Notes: generated from the sequence alone by a model not told the origin. 64,000 bases of DNA from Agrobacterium rubi TR3 = NBRC 13261 (GCF_000739935.1 NZ_BBJU01000007.1:310001-374000); one strand, 5' to 3'. Positions 1 to 8,639 are shown, counted from the stretch's first letter. Program-made: numbers and translations.

Positions 1-1302
1 TTTGAGATCCTTGATGGGTTGATAGACCAGCGATACGAGATTTTGCGCGATTGCGATATTCAGCAAGGCAGCGACGTTTTCCGTGTCATCGCTGTTTTGC
101 GGGTCATTGGGATCGAAGAGTTTCACGGCATTACGACCGTTTGCCTTGGCAAGATAGAGCGCGCGGTCGGCCTCGTTGATGATGCGTTCCAGCTTCGGGT
201 CCTGTTGTGGGCGGGTAAAGGACGCGCCGACGCTCACCGTGATGACAGATGTGCCGTCCCGACGCTTCTCGTGGACAAGACGCATATCCTGAACGGTCGT
301 GCGCAGCGTTTCGGCAATGTCCTCGATGTCCTTGGCGGTCGTGAAACGGGCAAGGGCTATGAACTCTTCGCCGCCATAGCGACCGATCACAGCGTCGAAC
401 CTGCTCAAGCTGGTTTGCAGCTTCTGCGCAACTTGGATGAGGCATCGATCACCTTCTTGATGACCGTAGAAATCATTGTATTTCTTGAAGAAATCGACGT
501 CGATGAGAAAGACGGCGAAGTTGTGCTGATGGTTGATCCAGCCGTCCCAAAGCTGCCGCAGCCTGCTATCGATAGCGCGGCGGTTTTCAAGCCCTGTCAA
601 CGGATCGGTGTTCGAGAGATGAAGCAACGCTTCGCCGCGCTGTTCCGCCTCCCGCTGCTGGACCTTCGCTTCGATGGCGTTCAGGAAAACCCGGTAACGC
701 TCACGATTGAGCCGCAGGTTGACGTAGGACGTGAAGACGAAGCACGAGAAGTAGAATGTGCCAAAATTGATCTGGTAATAGATGTCTTCGTGGAAATAGC
801 TGAGCGCAAGAAAGTATATGCACAGCACAAGGCTCGAGGCGATCAGAGACAGCACGAAATTGAACGTGAAAAACAGGTTCGCGCCCATCATGAAAATCGC
901 GCCAAACACCATGTAGTAGGACATATTGGTGACATGTGTGGTCATCATGGCCGGCATCAGCCAGGCGATGTAACCGCACACCAGCGCGGTGGCGCAGGCA
1001 ATGTCCATATGGCTCGTCTTGGCATTAGCACGAATTTGCATTTCAAGCATGAGCAATGCGGCAATGCCGACGACGAAGCGCGCAAACATCGTGTGCGGCG
1101 AGACGTCGGGAATAAGCAGGATGTCGGTTACCGAAAACAAGAGGTAGATCGGCACCGCGATCCACAATCCTTGCCGGATCGACGTGCGCCGCTTGGCGTC
1201 GGCCTCTTTGAAAAACAGCGCTCGTGAAGCATCGGCTGATCGCTCCTGCGATGCATCCGGCTGGGGATCAAGTCCTACCACATCTACCAAAGTGTGCTTC
1301 AT
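1..1302 (-). CDS. Membrane diguanylate cyclase (GGDEF), probably GGDEF-EAL, 3' end outside window
   Basis: The reverse strand is open from an ATG at 1302 to the window edge (434 codons, no stop). Residues ~40-195 hold several hydrophobic segments resembling a multi-helix membrane sensor. A GGDEF domain follows: DPLTGLENRR near 232, DVDFFKKYND near 268 and the active-site GGEEF near 310, so cyclic-di-GMP synthesis is likely. The residue that would be the Asp of the RxxD inhibitory site aligns as Ala, so product inhibition there may be missing. The last residues read NLVSLVYQPIKDL, like the start of an EAL phosphodiesterase domain, so the full protein is probably bifunctional or degenerate in one half. 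An in-frame ATG at 1314 is an alternative start; 1302 has a weak GGAAAA upstream. It is divergent from the methyltransferase gene at 1620. Confidence 0.85.
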   Translation of the reverse strand, partial: MKHTLVDVVGLDPQPDASQERSADASRALFFKEADAKRRTSIRQGLWIAVPIYLLFSVTDILLIPDVSPHTMFARFVVGIAALLMLEMQIRANAKTSHMDIACATALVCGYIAWLMPAMMTTHVTNMSYYMVFGAIFMMGANLFFTFNFVLSLIASSLVLCIYFLALSYFHEDIYYQINFGTFYFSCFVFTSYVNLRLNRERYRVFLNAIEAKVQQREAEQRGEALLHLSNTDPLTGLENRRAIDSRLRQLWDGWINHQHNFAVFLIDVDFFKKYNDFYGHQEGDRCLIQVAQKLQTSLSRFDAVIGRYGGEEFIALARFTTAKDIEDIAETLRTTVQDMRLVHEKRRDGTSVITVSVGASFTRPQQDPKLERIINEADRALYLAKANGRNAVKLFDPNDPQNSDDTENVAALLNIAIAQNLVSLVYQPIKDLK

Positions 1303-1619
1303 GCACTTTTCCATAGGTTGCAATAATATTGCGAGATTACATCACGGGTGCTTGCAAATTATATTGCCAGAGATTTGCCGCTTACTTCCGTTTCCGCAAT
1401 CGTGGTGATGTCAGAAACAGTCACAACTCCCGCTAATATGGCGTAGTTCCAGCTTAAATTTGCTTAAGGCAAAAGAAAAATACAATCGATCTGCCGTTTA
1501 CCTTAATAAAAAGTTTCCCGCTAAACGATGTTTTTCTGCACCTGCACCACATTGACTTGCAATCCAATAAGATGTGAATTGTTTCAAAGTTAACAGATCG
1601 TTAATCAGGAGAGTTATCG
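1303..1619. other. AT-rich divergent intergenic region
   Basis: This 317-base gap separates the divergent cyclase and methyltransferase genes and must carry both promoters. It is clearly more AT-rich than the flanking genes. A TTGACT at 1552-1557 could be a -35 box for the rightward gene, but no good -10 follows, so no promoter is called. No hairpin terminator or RNA gene was seen. Confidence 0.5.
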
Positions 1620-2666
1620 GTGTCCCAGTTGCTGAATAAAAAATTTGATGGTGAAAGTCTTATTACGCCTGAAGCAATATCCGATGAGATATTTGCACAA
1701 CACTCGGACAATTTTAAAGAGCACTTTGTGATCGCGGAAGCTGAGATCGCGATCCTTCTCAATTTGGCGCATCAACAGTTTCTCAGCGATATTGCACCGC
1801 AGCAAATTATACATGAAGTTGCGGGCCGACTACATCAGTTCAGGGAAAAGTACCATTCCAGCGTGTGGAAAGAGCTGATACCTCTTATTCAGAACCACCC
1901 CGTCGCAGACTATTTCCTGCAGGACCCCTTCACGCACTGGTCGTTTGACAAGCCCCGCGGCTATTCCGGCGACGCCCAGCTTCTGGACTTCATCTACGGG
2001 CATGCGAGCGTTCAGGATAAGATCGAGGCCGCTTCACCGGTCGGATCGGCACTTTACGAATATACCAAGGACGCGTCATCCTCTGTCGCCGTGCGTGAGC
2101 GCCGGGATATTCTGACGAGATACGTTGACGATCTTGCCACTGAGCGCGGCCCGGACACCGAGATTTTAACGATTGCAGCCGGGCATCTGCGGGAGGCTAA
2201 CCGTTCGTCTGCGCTGGCTGAGGGAAGAATCAAACGCTGGGTCGCACTCGACCAGGACCCGCTCAGCATCGGTGCGATCATGCGCGATTTCCAGGGCACC
2301 TGCATCGAGGCCATCGACGGCTCCGTGCGCGGAATTCTCTCACGACGTCAGGAACTCGGCACCTTCGATTTTGTCTACGCCGCAGGCCTTTACGACTATC
2401 TGATCGACAAGGTGTCCATCAAGCTGACGCAGCGTTGCCTGGAGATGTTGAAGCCAGGTGGTACCTTCCTGTTTGCGAATTTCTCGCAGGATATCGGTGT
2501 CGACGGCTACATGGAATCCTTCATGAACTGGGCGCTGCTTTTGCGCACGGAACAAGATATGTGGCACATCATCAATGCCAGCATCGACCCGTCCTTGGTG
2601 GAGGCGGAGGTGTTCTTCGGCGAGAACCGCAACATCGTCTACGGTGTTATCCGCAAGAAGGCCTGA
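1620..2666 (+). CDS. Class I SAM-dependent methyltransferase, PhcB-like (3-hydroxypalmitate methyl ester type)
   Basis: This 348-residue soluble protein starts at GTG 1620 with AGGAGA about 8 bases upstream. An N-terminal helical part (~1-110) leads to a KPRGYSGDAQLLDFIYG segment, characteristic of the family that includes PhcB, the enzyme making 3-hydroxypalmitic acid methyl ester in Ralstonia. A Rossmann methyltransferase core follows: LTIAAGHLREA near 180 as a modified SAM-binding motif I, ALDQDP as the acidic end of beta-2, and LKPGGTFLFANF near 280 as the post-motif loop. Family membership is a recognition call; the substrate is unknown. No phcS/R/Q-like receptor genes are visible alongside, and the neighbour is a c-di-GMP enzyme on the other strand. 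Confidence 0.7.
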   Translation: MSQLLNKKFDGESLITPEAISDEIFAQHSDNFKEHFVIAEAEIAILLNLAHQQFLSDIAPQQIIHEVAGRLHQFREKYHSSVWKELIPLIQNHPVADYFLQDPFTHWSFDKPRGYSGDAQLLDFIYGHASVQDKIEAASPVGSALYEYTKDASSSVAVRERRDILTRYVDDLATERGPDTEILTIAAGHLREANRSSALAEGRIKRWVALDQDPLSIGAIMRDFQGTCIEAIDGSVRGILSRRQELGTFDFVYAAGLYDYLIDKVSIKLTQRCLEMLKPGGTFLFANFSQDIGVDGYMESFMNWALLLRTEQDMWHIINASIDPSLVEAEVFFGENRNIVYGVIRKKA

Positions 2667-2799
2667 TTGAGCTTCTCGGCTGTCGCGATGCCTTGCCGGT
2701 GTCGCGACAGCAATGCTTTAAAATGATCCGAGAGTGATTTCCTTCGGCGTCGAAAGGCTCTAATGATTGCGCTGATAAAGCAGCGCCTTTGGAGTGATG

Positions 2800-3618
2800 A
2801 TGGACAAGCGGTATTATTCTGATTTTGGAGGCCTTCCAGGCCAGACCGAATTGCTTTCGAGCAAGGCCACCTTTACCACGGCCTACGCGGTCATTCCCAA
2901 GCGCGTCATGTCTGATATCGTCACCAGTATTCTGCCTCATTGGACAGAAACGCGCGCCTGGATCATTTCGCGACCCATGACGGGTTTCTCGGAAACGTTT
3001 GCCCAATATGTCATGGAAGTGCAGCCCGGTGGCGGCAGCGACAAGCCTGAGCCGGACGCGCGTGCGCAAGCGGGGATCTTTGTCGTCGATGGTGAGATGA
3101 GCATCAACTATCAGGGTCAAAAACATGCTCTGCGGGCGGGCTCATTCGCCTATATTCCAGCGGGCAGCGTCTGGACACTGCGCGGCGAGGGGACTGGCCC
3201 GGTCAAATTCCATTGGGTCAGAAAAGTGTTTGATGTCGTCGATGGTCTGGAACTGCCACCCGCCATCTTCACGCATGAAGACGATCACGAGCTATCCGCC
3301 ATGCCCGATACGGATGGCAAATGGGCCACGACTCGCTTTATCGATCCCGCAGACGGTCGATATGACATGCATCTCAACATCGTCACCTTCGAGCCTGGAG
3401 CGACCATTCCGTTCATGGAAACCCATGTCATGGAACATGGGCTGTTCGTTCTGGAAGGCAAAGCCGTTTACAGGCTCAACAATGACTGGGTGGAAGTCGA
3501 AGCCGGTGACTTCATGTGGTTGCGCGCATTCTGCCCGCAGGCCTGCTACGCCGGTGGGCCCGGACGCTTCCGATATCTGCTTTACAAAGACGTCAACCGT
3601 CATGTGAAGCTTTGGTAA
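2800..3618 (+). CDS. allE: (S)-ureidoglycine aminohydrolase (bicupin)
   Basis: This enzyme converts (S)-ureidoglycine to (S)-ureidoglycolate plus ammonia in allantoin and purine breakdown. The protein is a bicupin of ~272 residues: an N-terminal cupin (~60-150) and a C-terminal cupin with the metal-binding cluster ETHVMEHG near 210 and the family's closing block YKDVNRHVKLW. Resemblance to E. coli YlbA/AllE runs along the whole length. Three start codons abut (GTG 2794, ATG 2797, ATG 2800); GGAG at 2791-2794 gives proper spacing only to 2800. No other purine-catabolism gene is adjacent, so it looks like an isolated copy or the end of a dispersed pathway. Confidence 0.88.
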   Translation: MDKRYYSDFGGLPGQTELLSSKATFTTAYAVIPKRVMSDIVTSILPHWTETRAWIISRPMTGFSETFAQYVMEVQPGGGSDKPEPDARAQAGIFVVDGEMSINYQGQKHALRAGSFAYIPAGSVWTLRGEGTGPVKFHWVRKVFDVVDGLELPPAIFTHEDDHELSAMPDTDGKWATTRFIDPADGRYDMHLNIVTFEPGATIPFMETHVMEHGLFVLEGKAVYRLNNDWVEVEAGDFMWLRAFCPQACYAGGPGRFRYLLYKDVNRHVKLW

Positions 3619-3721
3619 GTTCCGTTTTCGGCTCACTGGCTTTCGCGCGTGTCGTGCGCAGATGGCTTGAGGCGTCGATATACGGTTGGAAACGCGCCGC
3701 ACTTTAAGCGGCGCGATCCTG

Positions 3722-5149
3722 TCAAACCAGCAAATGCTCTGTCGAGGCGATCTGGCTCACGGCCGGATCGTTGATGGAGTAAGCATGGATATAGTCAATC
3801 TTCATTTCCGAACCGTTTGGTAATCCGTTCGTCGGCGTTCCTGCTATGCCACCAACCGCAAGGTTGACGATCATATACATGGGATCGTGCATGTCGGATG
3901 GTGTATCGGTCTGGGCTACCGCCACGTCATCGAAATACCAGGTGATATGCTCTTCATCCCACAGCAGCCCGTATTTGTGAAACCCTTCGGTGCTGGAGAC
4001 CTGCACATTGTTGACCGTTGATGTTTGCTGGCCCGTTTCGTTGGAATGCGAAGACATGATAAGCGTATTGGGGTTTTGGCCGCGCATCTCGATGACATCG
4101 AGTTCCGGTGGCCACTTTCCATCGGTCGGTAAAAGCCAGAAGGCGGGCCAAGCTCCCTGGTCGCTCGGCATGTCCGCGCGGATTTCGAAATAGCCATAGG
4201 TCTGGGAAAAGGATGGGTGCGTGGTCAGCATGCCAGACGTGTAATCATAACCGCTGACAGCTTCCGAAATGGAATCCGGAGTAGGGGCGGCTTTAATGGT
4301 CAGTACACCGTTTTGAACGGAAAACGGATTGACCGATGATGTCGGCTGATAGGCCGGATTGATGTACCATTGTTTTTCGGAGTTGGTGTGCAGGGTGCCA
4401 CCGGCGTCTCCTGCCCACCAGAATTTCGGCTGCCACACGCCTGTCTGACCGTCGCTCAAGGACAGTGAGTTGAATTCGTCGGAGAAGGTCGATGTGAGCT
4501 GGGACCGGTCAAGCGTCAGTCGGAACTGATTGGCGTTCAGGCTGTCGGTGGTGGTGTTGGCCAGAACGACGCTTTCACCATTGTCGAAGTTGAGCCAGAG
4601 GTCCGCACCCTTTTGCGTCGATGTGGACATCAGGTGATCGAAGGACGTTACGCCATACCCATCCAGCCTGATGATGTCGTCAGAACCGAAATCGGTGACG
4701 AGATCCGTGCCGTTGCCCTTGGCAAACACGAAGGTATCAGCACCGCCAGCCCCCGTCAGCACGTCGTTACCCGCACCGCCGTCGATCGTCTGTTTGCCGG
4801 AACCACCTGTGATAATGTTGTCGATGGAATTTCCGAACGCATTGCGACCATCACCCGTGACGATGAGGTTTTCAAAGTTGTCGGGAAGCGTGTAGCTCAT
4901 CCAGGTGTTAATGGTGTCGGTGCCCTGACCGGCAGATTCAGCTGCACGATTGGATGTCGAATAGAGATAGTAGATGTCGTCGCCTGTGCCGCCATGCATG
5001 GTGACGTTGACGCTGCTATCACCCCACATGGAGTCATTCTTGGTGGTGCCGTAGAGATCGGGACCGGAGCCGGTCGCCGAGAAAAAGCCGGTGGATGTGT
5101 CGCTATAATAAAGCGGCTTTCCAAGAGCATTCAAAATCGATTTCGCCAT
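3722..5149 (-). CDS. Secreted RTX-type GH16 beta-glycanase (ExsH/ExoK-like)
   Basis: This 475-residue protein probably cleaves a beta-1,3/1,4-linked exopolysaccharide such as succinoglycan outside the cell. The N-terminal half has calcium-binding RTX nonapeptides (GGTGDDIYYL near 57; GGAGNDVLTGAGGADTF near 123). The C-terminal half (~220-465) is a GH16 domain with the catalytic ELDVIEM motif near 350. There is no N-terminal signal peptide, and the RTX repeats point to type I secretion as for ExsH in Sinorhizobium. RTX repeats preceding the catalytic domain is the less familiar order. ATG 5149 has AGGAGA 8 bases upstream and is preferred over the in-frame ATG at 5224. The exoYFQ genes lie 20 kb away; the secretion genes are not in the window. 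Confidence 0.87.
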   Translation of the reverse strand: MAKSILNALGKPLYYSDTSTGFFSATGSGPDLYGTTKNDSMWGDSSVNVTMHGGTGDDIYYLYSTSNRAAESAGQGTDTINTWMSYTLPDNFENLIVTGDGRNAFGNSIDNIITGGSGKQTIDGGAGNDVLTGAGGADTFVFAKGNGTDLVTDFGSDDIIRLDGYGVTSFDHLMSTSTQKGADLWLNFDNGESVVLANTTTDSLNANQFRLTLDRSQLTSTFSDEFNSLSLSDGQTGVWQPKFWWAGDAGGTLHTNSEKQWYINPAYQPTSSVNPFSVQNGVLTIKAAPTPDSISEAVSGYDYTSGMLTTHPSFSQTYGYFEIRADMPSDQGAWPAFWLLPTDGKWPPELDVIEMRGQNPNTLIMSSHSNETGQQTSTVNNVQVSSTEGFHKYGLLWDEEHITWYFDDVAVAQTDTPSDMHDPMYMIVNLAVGGIAGTPTNGLPNGSEMKIDYIHAYSINDPAVSQIASTEHLLV

Positions 5150-5321
5150 CGAACCATCTCCTGTTGAAACTGTCCTCCCCGACACTCTCGCTGGTGAGGA
5201 GTGTAACAGCGACGGCGTTTTCATATATGGCGAAAATGCGATAAATTGCCCTCAGACCCTCCTCAAAAGTGAGGGGTATGTGGTGGCAGTCAAAACGTTC
5301 AGACGTGATTTTGCATGCAGA

Positions 5322-6119
5322 TCACGACGCGGGCAGGGTCACCGTCAGTTTCGCAATGTCACCCCAGTATGCCTGAAGCAATGTTTGTCCCGATAGTCTG
5401 ACCAGGCCGCAAAGACTACCCGTCGTTACGACATGACCGCGCTTGAACCCGCCGAGGTGGTCGAGTGGCGCATTGGCGTAGGCCAAGAGCGGGGTGAGGG
5501 GATCAGTTTGCGGATGCTTGGGCACGGCGGCAAACAGCACATCCTCGCCACTCTCCAGAACAAGGGCGGGAAGAGTAGCGTCCTGGTTGGTCAGACGATC
5601 GATAATCGATCTGTCGATTTCAGGGCCGAGAACGAAGGAGTGATTGCCAAGGCGATCGGCCAGATGCAACGCAAACGGTGCCTTGTTTTCCTCGATCATC
5701 CGATAGCTGACGAGCTCGGCGCCCAGATGAACGGATGCGACGTGGGCGAGAATCTCCTCGCGGGAATATTCTTTGTTGTTCGCTGGTGGAGGAATATCCT
5801 CTGCAAGAACAAAACATATCTCGATTTCGATACCGACTGCACCCGGTTTGGGAACGTCAAAGGCCGTATCTGTGATGGTATCGAAAACATCGAGAAGGGG
5901 TGCGGCAACGGCGCGAACGCCATTCATCGCAACCTTCCATCCGCCGATCTCTTTGCCGATGGCCGCTGCCGCGATTGCCTGCGCGGCCATGCCTGTCTCG
6001 ACCGTATCGGGCACAAGACCGTTGCTTTCCAGTTTCGCCGCGCTGAGTGACGATTGCTGGTTTTCAGCCTCGGCGAGAATAGCACCAAGTCTTATGTTCG
6101 CCTCAGTCATCGTCGTCAT
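5322..6119 (-). CDS. 2-keto-4-pentenoate hydratase / fumarylacetoacetase-fold protein
   Basis: This 265-residue protein has the MhpD-type layout: an N-terminal helical segment with GWKVAMNG near 60, an acidic metal-binding stretch GIEIEICFVLAEDI near 95, and a C-terminal GHVVTTGSLCGLVRL near 230. Members hydrate 2-hydroxypenta-2,4-dienoates or decarboxylate 4-oxalocrotonate; the substrate here cannot be read. ATG 6119 has GGGAG 8 bases upstream, better than ATGs further out at 6158 and 6206. It lies 131 bases downstream of the HTH-citrate synthase on the same strand, so cotranscription is plausible. No extradiol dioxygenase or meta-cleavage gene is nearby. Confidence 0.75.
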   Translation of the reverse strand: MTTMTEANIRLGAILAEAENQQSSLSAAKLESNGLVPDTVETGMAAQAIAAAAIGKEIGGWKVAMNGVRAVAAPLLDVFDTITDTAFDVPKPGAVGIEIEICFVLAEDIPPPANNKEYSREEILAHVASVHLGAELVSYRMIEENKAPFALHLADRLGNHSFVLGPEIDRSIIDRLTNQDATLPALVLESGEDVLFAAVPKHPQTDPLTPLLAYANAPLDHLGGFKRGHVVTTGSLCGLVRLSGQTLLQAYWGDIAKLTVTLPAS

Positions 6120-6250
6120 GCAAAACGCTCCCGTAACGTCAATTTCTAAGGTTTTCATCGCAGTCATTTGTGGTGCTGGCAAGTGAAGCGACATTCGAGA
6201 CGTCATAAATACATGGTCTTCAACATCTATTCATCGCAATTGCTGAATCT

Positions 6251-7441
6251 TCATGATTTGCGCGGTTGTGGCCCGTCATATCGTGCACGTGGACGGATCA
6301 GTTTTTTCTGTTGAAACTGCTCAAGGGCGTGCGCAATCCAGCCGACGGTTCGGCCGATCGCGAAGAGGGCCAGCGCCGCACCGCTCGGCAGTCCCAGTTC
6401 ACGGCGAACGCACACCAGCGCAACATCGATTGTCGGTCGTTTGCCCGTCGTTTCCGCAACGGTGTCTATGAGGGATTGACGTGCGTCGTTGCGCGGCAAG
6501 AGAGCCAGCAAGGCTGCGGCTCTGGGGTCTCCGTCCGGATAAAGCGGATGATCGAAACCAGGTAGACTATCACCGCGGCGCAGGCGCCTCTCTATCACAA
6601 CTGCGCCATTGGCCTCCGCATTGATTTCCTCGAACAGGATTTCGACAAGGCTTGTCATGCCGCCATGCAAGGGGCCGCTCAATGCTGCAAGTCCCGCATC
6701 AAGGCTTGCTCCCAGCGAAGCGCCTGTTGACGCGACGACACGTGTTGCAAAGGTTGACGCATTCAGTTCGTGATCGGCCAAAAGAACGAGTGTCCGTCGC
6801 AAAATATCCGCACCTTTTTCATCAAGCCGCCATGTATGCGCCAAGTGCAGATGGGTGGGCATTGCGCTCTGCTGGCTGCCGCTGGCCGCAGCGGTCATCG
6901 CTCGCACCAACGCTGCCGCACTTGGCCAAAGGTTCCGATTGTCGCGCTGCCACGCCGTCAGCCGACCCGCCTCAACGAAGGAAAGCAGCGCCTGACAGCG
7001 CTCCGTCAATGGCAGATTTTTCGTCAGCTCCAGCAAATTGCTGTCCCATGGCAAGGGCTCAAGACTCGCAAAAGGATCGTGATCGCCACAGGCCCACAAT
7101 AAACGTGCGGTATCTTCCAGAGATGCGTGGTTTGCCAAGGTGACGGCGTCTTGGCCTCTATAAAAGAGCAGACCATTCTCGATCAGCGTAATGCCCGAGG
7201 ATAACACCGGCAACCCCCAATCCAGCGTCGTCGCCGCCACATCACGCGGTTTGCGTCCGACCGACTTGGTCTTCCTCATCCGCTCGATGTCGGTGTTGTC
7301 ATAGAGGCGTTTGCGGGGATCGTCCGGGTCCTCCATGGCACGCACAAGGCCGCGACTGACATAGGCGTAAAGTGTCGCACGGCTGATGCCGAGGATGTGT
7401 GATGCGGCCTCCGCATCAATGAAATGGTCGTACCCGGTCAT
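6251..7441 (-). CDS. Citrate-synthase-family protein with N-terminal MerR-like DNA-binding domain
   Basis: The first ~60 residues form a MerR/excisionase-like helix-turn-helix (DAEAASHILGISRATLYAYVSRGLV, followed by a DPRKRLY wing); the rest is a citrate synthase fold. The active-site loops are recognisable: GPLHGGM near 255 and GFDHPLYPDGDPRA near 300 keep the two histidines, and TIDVALVCV near 340 keeps the catalytic Asp. This HTH-citrate synthase architecture is known but little studied; whether it is an enzyme, a regulator or both cannot be decided from sequence. ATG 7441 is preferred; upstream TTG 7468 and GTG 7450 are in frame. It is divergent from a second citrate synthase 85 bases away, with a palindromic operator-like region between them. 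Confidence 0.82.
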   Translation of the reverse strand: MTGYDHFIDAEAASHILGISRATLYAYVSRGLVRAMEDPDDPRKRLYDNTDIERMRKTKSVGRKPRDVAATTLDWGLPVLSSGITLIENGLLFYRGQDAVTLANHASLEDTARLLWACGDHDPFASLEPLPWDSNLLELTKNLPLTERCQALLSFVEAGRLTAWQRDNRNLWPSAAALVRAMTAAASGSQQSAMPTHLHLAHTWRLDEKGADILRRTLVLLADHELNASTFATRVVASTGASLGASLDAGLAALSGPLHGGMTSLVEILFEEINAEANGAVVIERRLRRGDSLPGFDHPLYPDGDPRAAALLALLPRNDARQSLIDTVAETTGKRPTIDVALVCVRRELGLPSGAALALFAIGRTVGWIAHALEQFQQKKLIRPRARYDGPQPRKS

Positions 7442-7451
7442 TTTCTTCACA

Positions 7452-7488
7452 TTGATTAATTGAATCAAGATTGATTATATTGATTCAA
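7452..7488. promoter_or_regulatory. TTGATT palindromes between divergent citrate synthase genes
   Basis: TTGATT at 7452-7457 pairs with AATCAA at 7463-7468; further TTGATT copies lie at 7471-7476 and 7480-7485, the last within the self-complementary TTGATTCAA (7480-7488). The cluster sits next to the HTH-citrate synthase start and ~40 bases before the rightward gene. It is a good candidate for an autoregulatory operator bound by the HTH head. This is inference from position and symmetry. Confidence 0.5.
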
Positions 7489-7526
7489 CCATCATTCTCA
7501 CGCAAGTCAACCCTGTGAGGATTATC

Positions 7527-8639
7527 ATGGCCGCCCAATCGAAAAACGTCTCTTCATCGGTCTTAGACGCCGTCAGCCCCGGTCTGGAGAATATCGTTGC
7601 AGCGCAAACTGTTCTCAGCCATGTCGATGGCGCCGCCGGTCGCCTGATTTTGCGCGGATATGATCTCGATAGCCTGTCAGACTGGAGCTTCGAGGCCGTT
7701 CTCGCGCTTCTCTGGAAGGATTTGGCGCCCAACTCTCAAGATGCGGTGGAAATCCGGGCGGCGCTTGCGCAGGCGCGAACGCAAGCATTCGCGTTGGTCG
7801 AACCGCTTCTGGCGACCACAGAGGCGCTGTCGCACGTCGAGGCATTGCGGCTATTCCTGTCCTCGCTTGCAGACGCAGAGCCCGGAGCGCACCATATCAT
7901 GGCCGTTGCCGCCGTGCCGGTCTTTGCGGCTGCTATTGCGCGTAAAAGCGCTGGTCTAGCGCCAATCGCCCCCAATGCAACGCTGGGCCACGCAGCCGAT
8001 TTCCTCCACATGCTGCATGGCGTTGAGGCATCTCCCGAAAAGGTCAGGGCACTCGACACCTATCTTGTGACCGTAGCCGACCACGGTCTCAACGCTTCCA
8101 CCTTCACGGCCCGCGTCATTGCGTCTACGAAAGCCGGGATGTTCTCGTCCGTCATCGGCGCGCTGTGTGCGCTGAAAGGTCCACTCCATGGCGGCGCCCC
8201 TGGTCCGGTCCTCGATATGCTGGATGCCATCGGCGATGACAGCAATATTCATGCGTGGCTGGTCGATGCGCTCGCACGGGGTGACAGATTGATGGGGTTT
8301 GGTCATCGCATCTACCGGGTCCGCGATCCGAGGGCGGATGTGCTCAAAAAGGCCGTCGGCGCTTTGCGAAACGATAGTGATCGCATCAGCTTTGCAGAGG
8401 CGGTCGAAAAAGAAGCTCTATCCCTCTTGGCAGAAAAGAAGCCCTTGCGTCCGTTGCAAACTAACGTGGAATTTTATACGGCGCTGGTTCTGGAAGGTGT
8501 CGGCTTCCCAAGGGAAAGTTTCACCAATGTGTTTGCCGCCGGTCGTATGGCGGGATGGACCGCGCATGTTTTGGAGCAGGATCACGTGGGAAAGCTCATC
8601 CGTCCGCAATCGCACTATATCGGTCCTATGCCGCGATGA
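7527..8639 (+). CDS. Citrate synthase / 2-methylcitrate synthase family protein
   Basis: This 370-residue protein is made of the citrate synthase fold alone. It would condense acetyl-CoA or propionyl-CoA with oxaloacetate. Active-site blocks are GPLHGGAPGPV near 215 and MGFGHRIYRVRDPRAD near 255, with both histidines, and LQTNVEFYTALVL near 310, where the usual catalytic Asp position carries Glu (NVEF instead of NVDF). The last is seen in some family branches and may affect activity. ATG 7527 has GAGG 6 bases upstream; an upstream in-frame GTG at 7515 lacks a site. It pairs divergently with the HTH-citrate synthase. The housekeeping gltA is expected elsewhere. Confidence 0.82.
   Translation: MAAQSKNVSSSVLDAVSPGLENIVAAQTVLSHVDGAAGRLILRGYDLDSLSDWSFEAVLALLWKDLAPNSQDAVEIRAALAQARTQAFALVEPLLATTEALSHVEALRLFLSSLADAEPGAHHIMAVAAVPVFAAAIARKSAGLAPIAPNATLGHAADFLHMLHGVEASPEKVRALDTYLVTVADHGLNASTFTARVIASTKAGMFSSVIGALCALKGPLHGGAPGPVLDMLDAIGDDSNIHAWLVDALARGDRLMGFGHRIYRVRDPRADVLKKAVGALRNDSDRISFAEAVEKEALSLLAEKKPLRPLQTNVEFYTALVLEGVGFPRESFTNVFAAGRMAGWTAHVLEQDHVGKLIRPQSHYIGPMPR

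Noticed and set aside
19..1227. 402-codon open frame on the plus strand
   Set aside because: It is antisense to the GGDEF gene, whose motifs are unmistakable; the plus frame has no recognisable domain.
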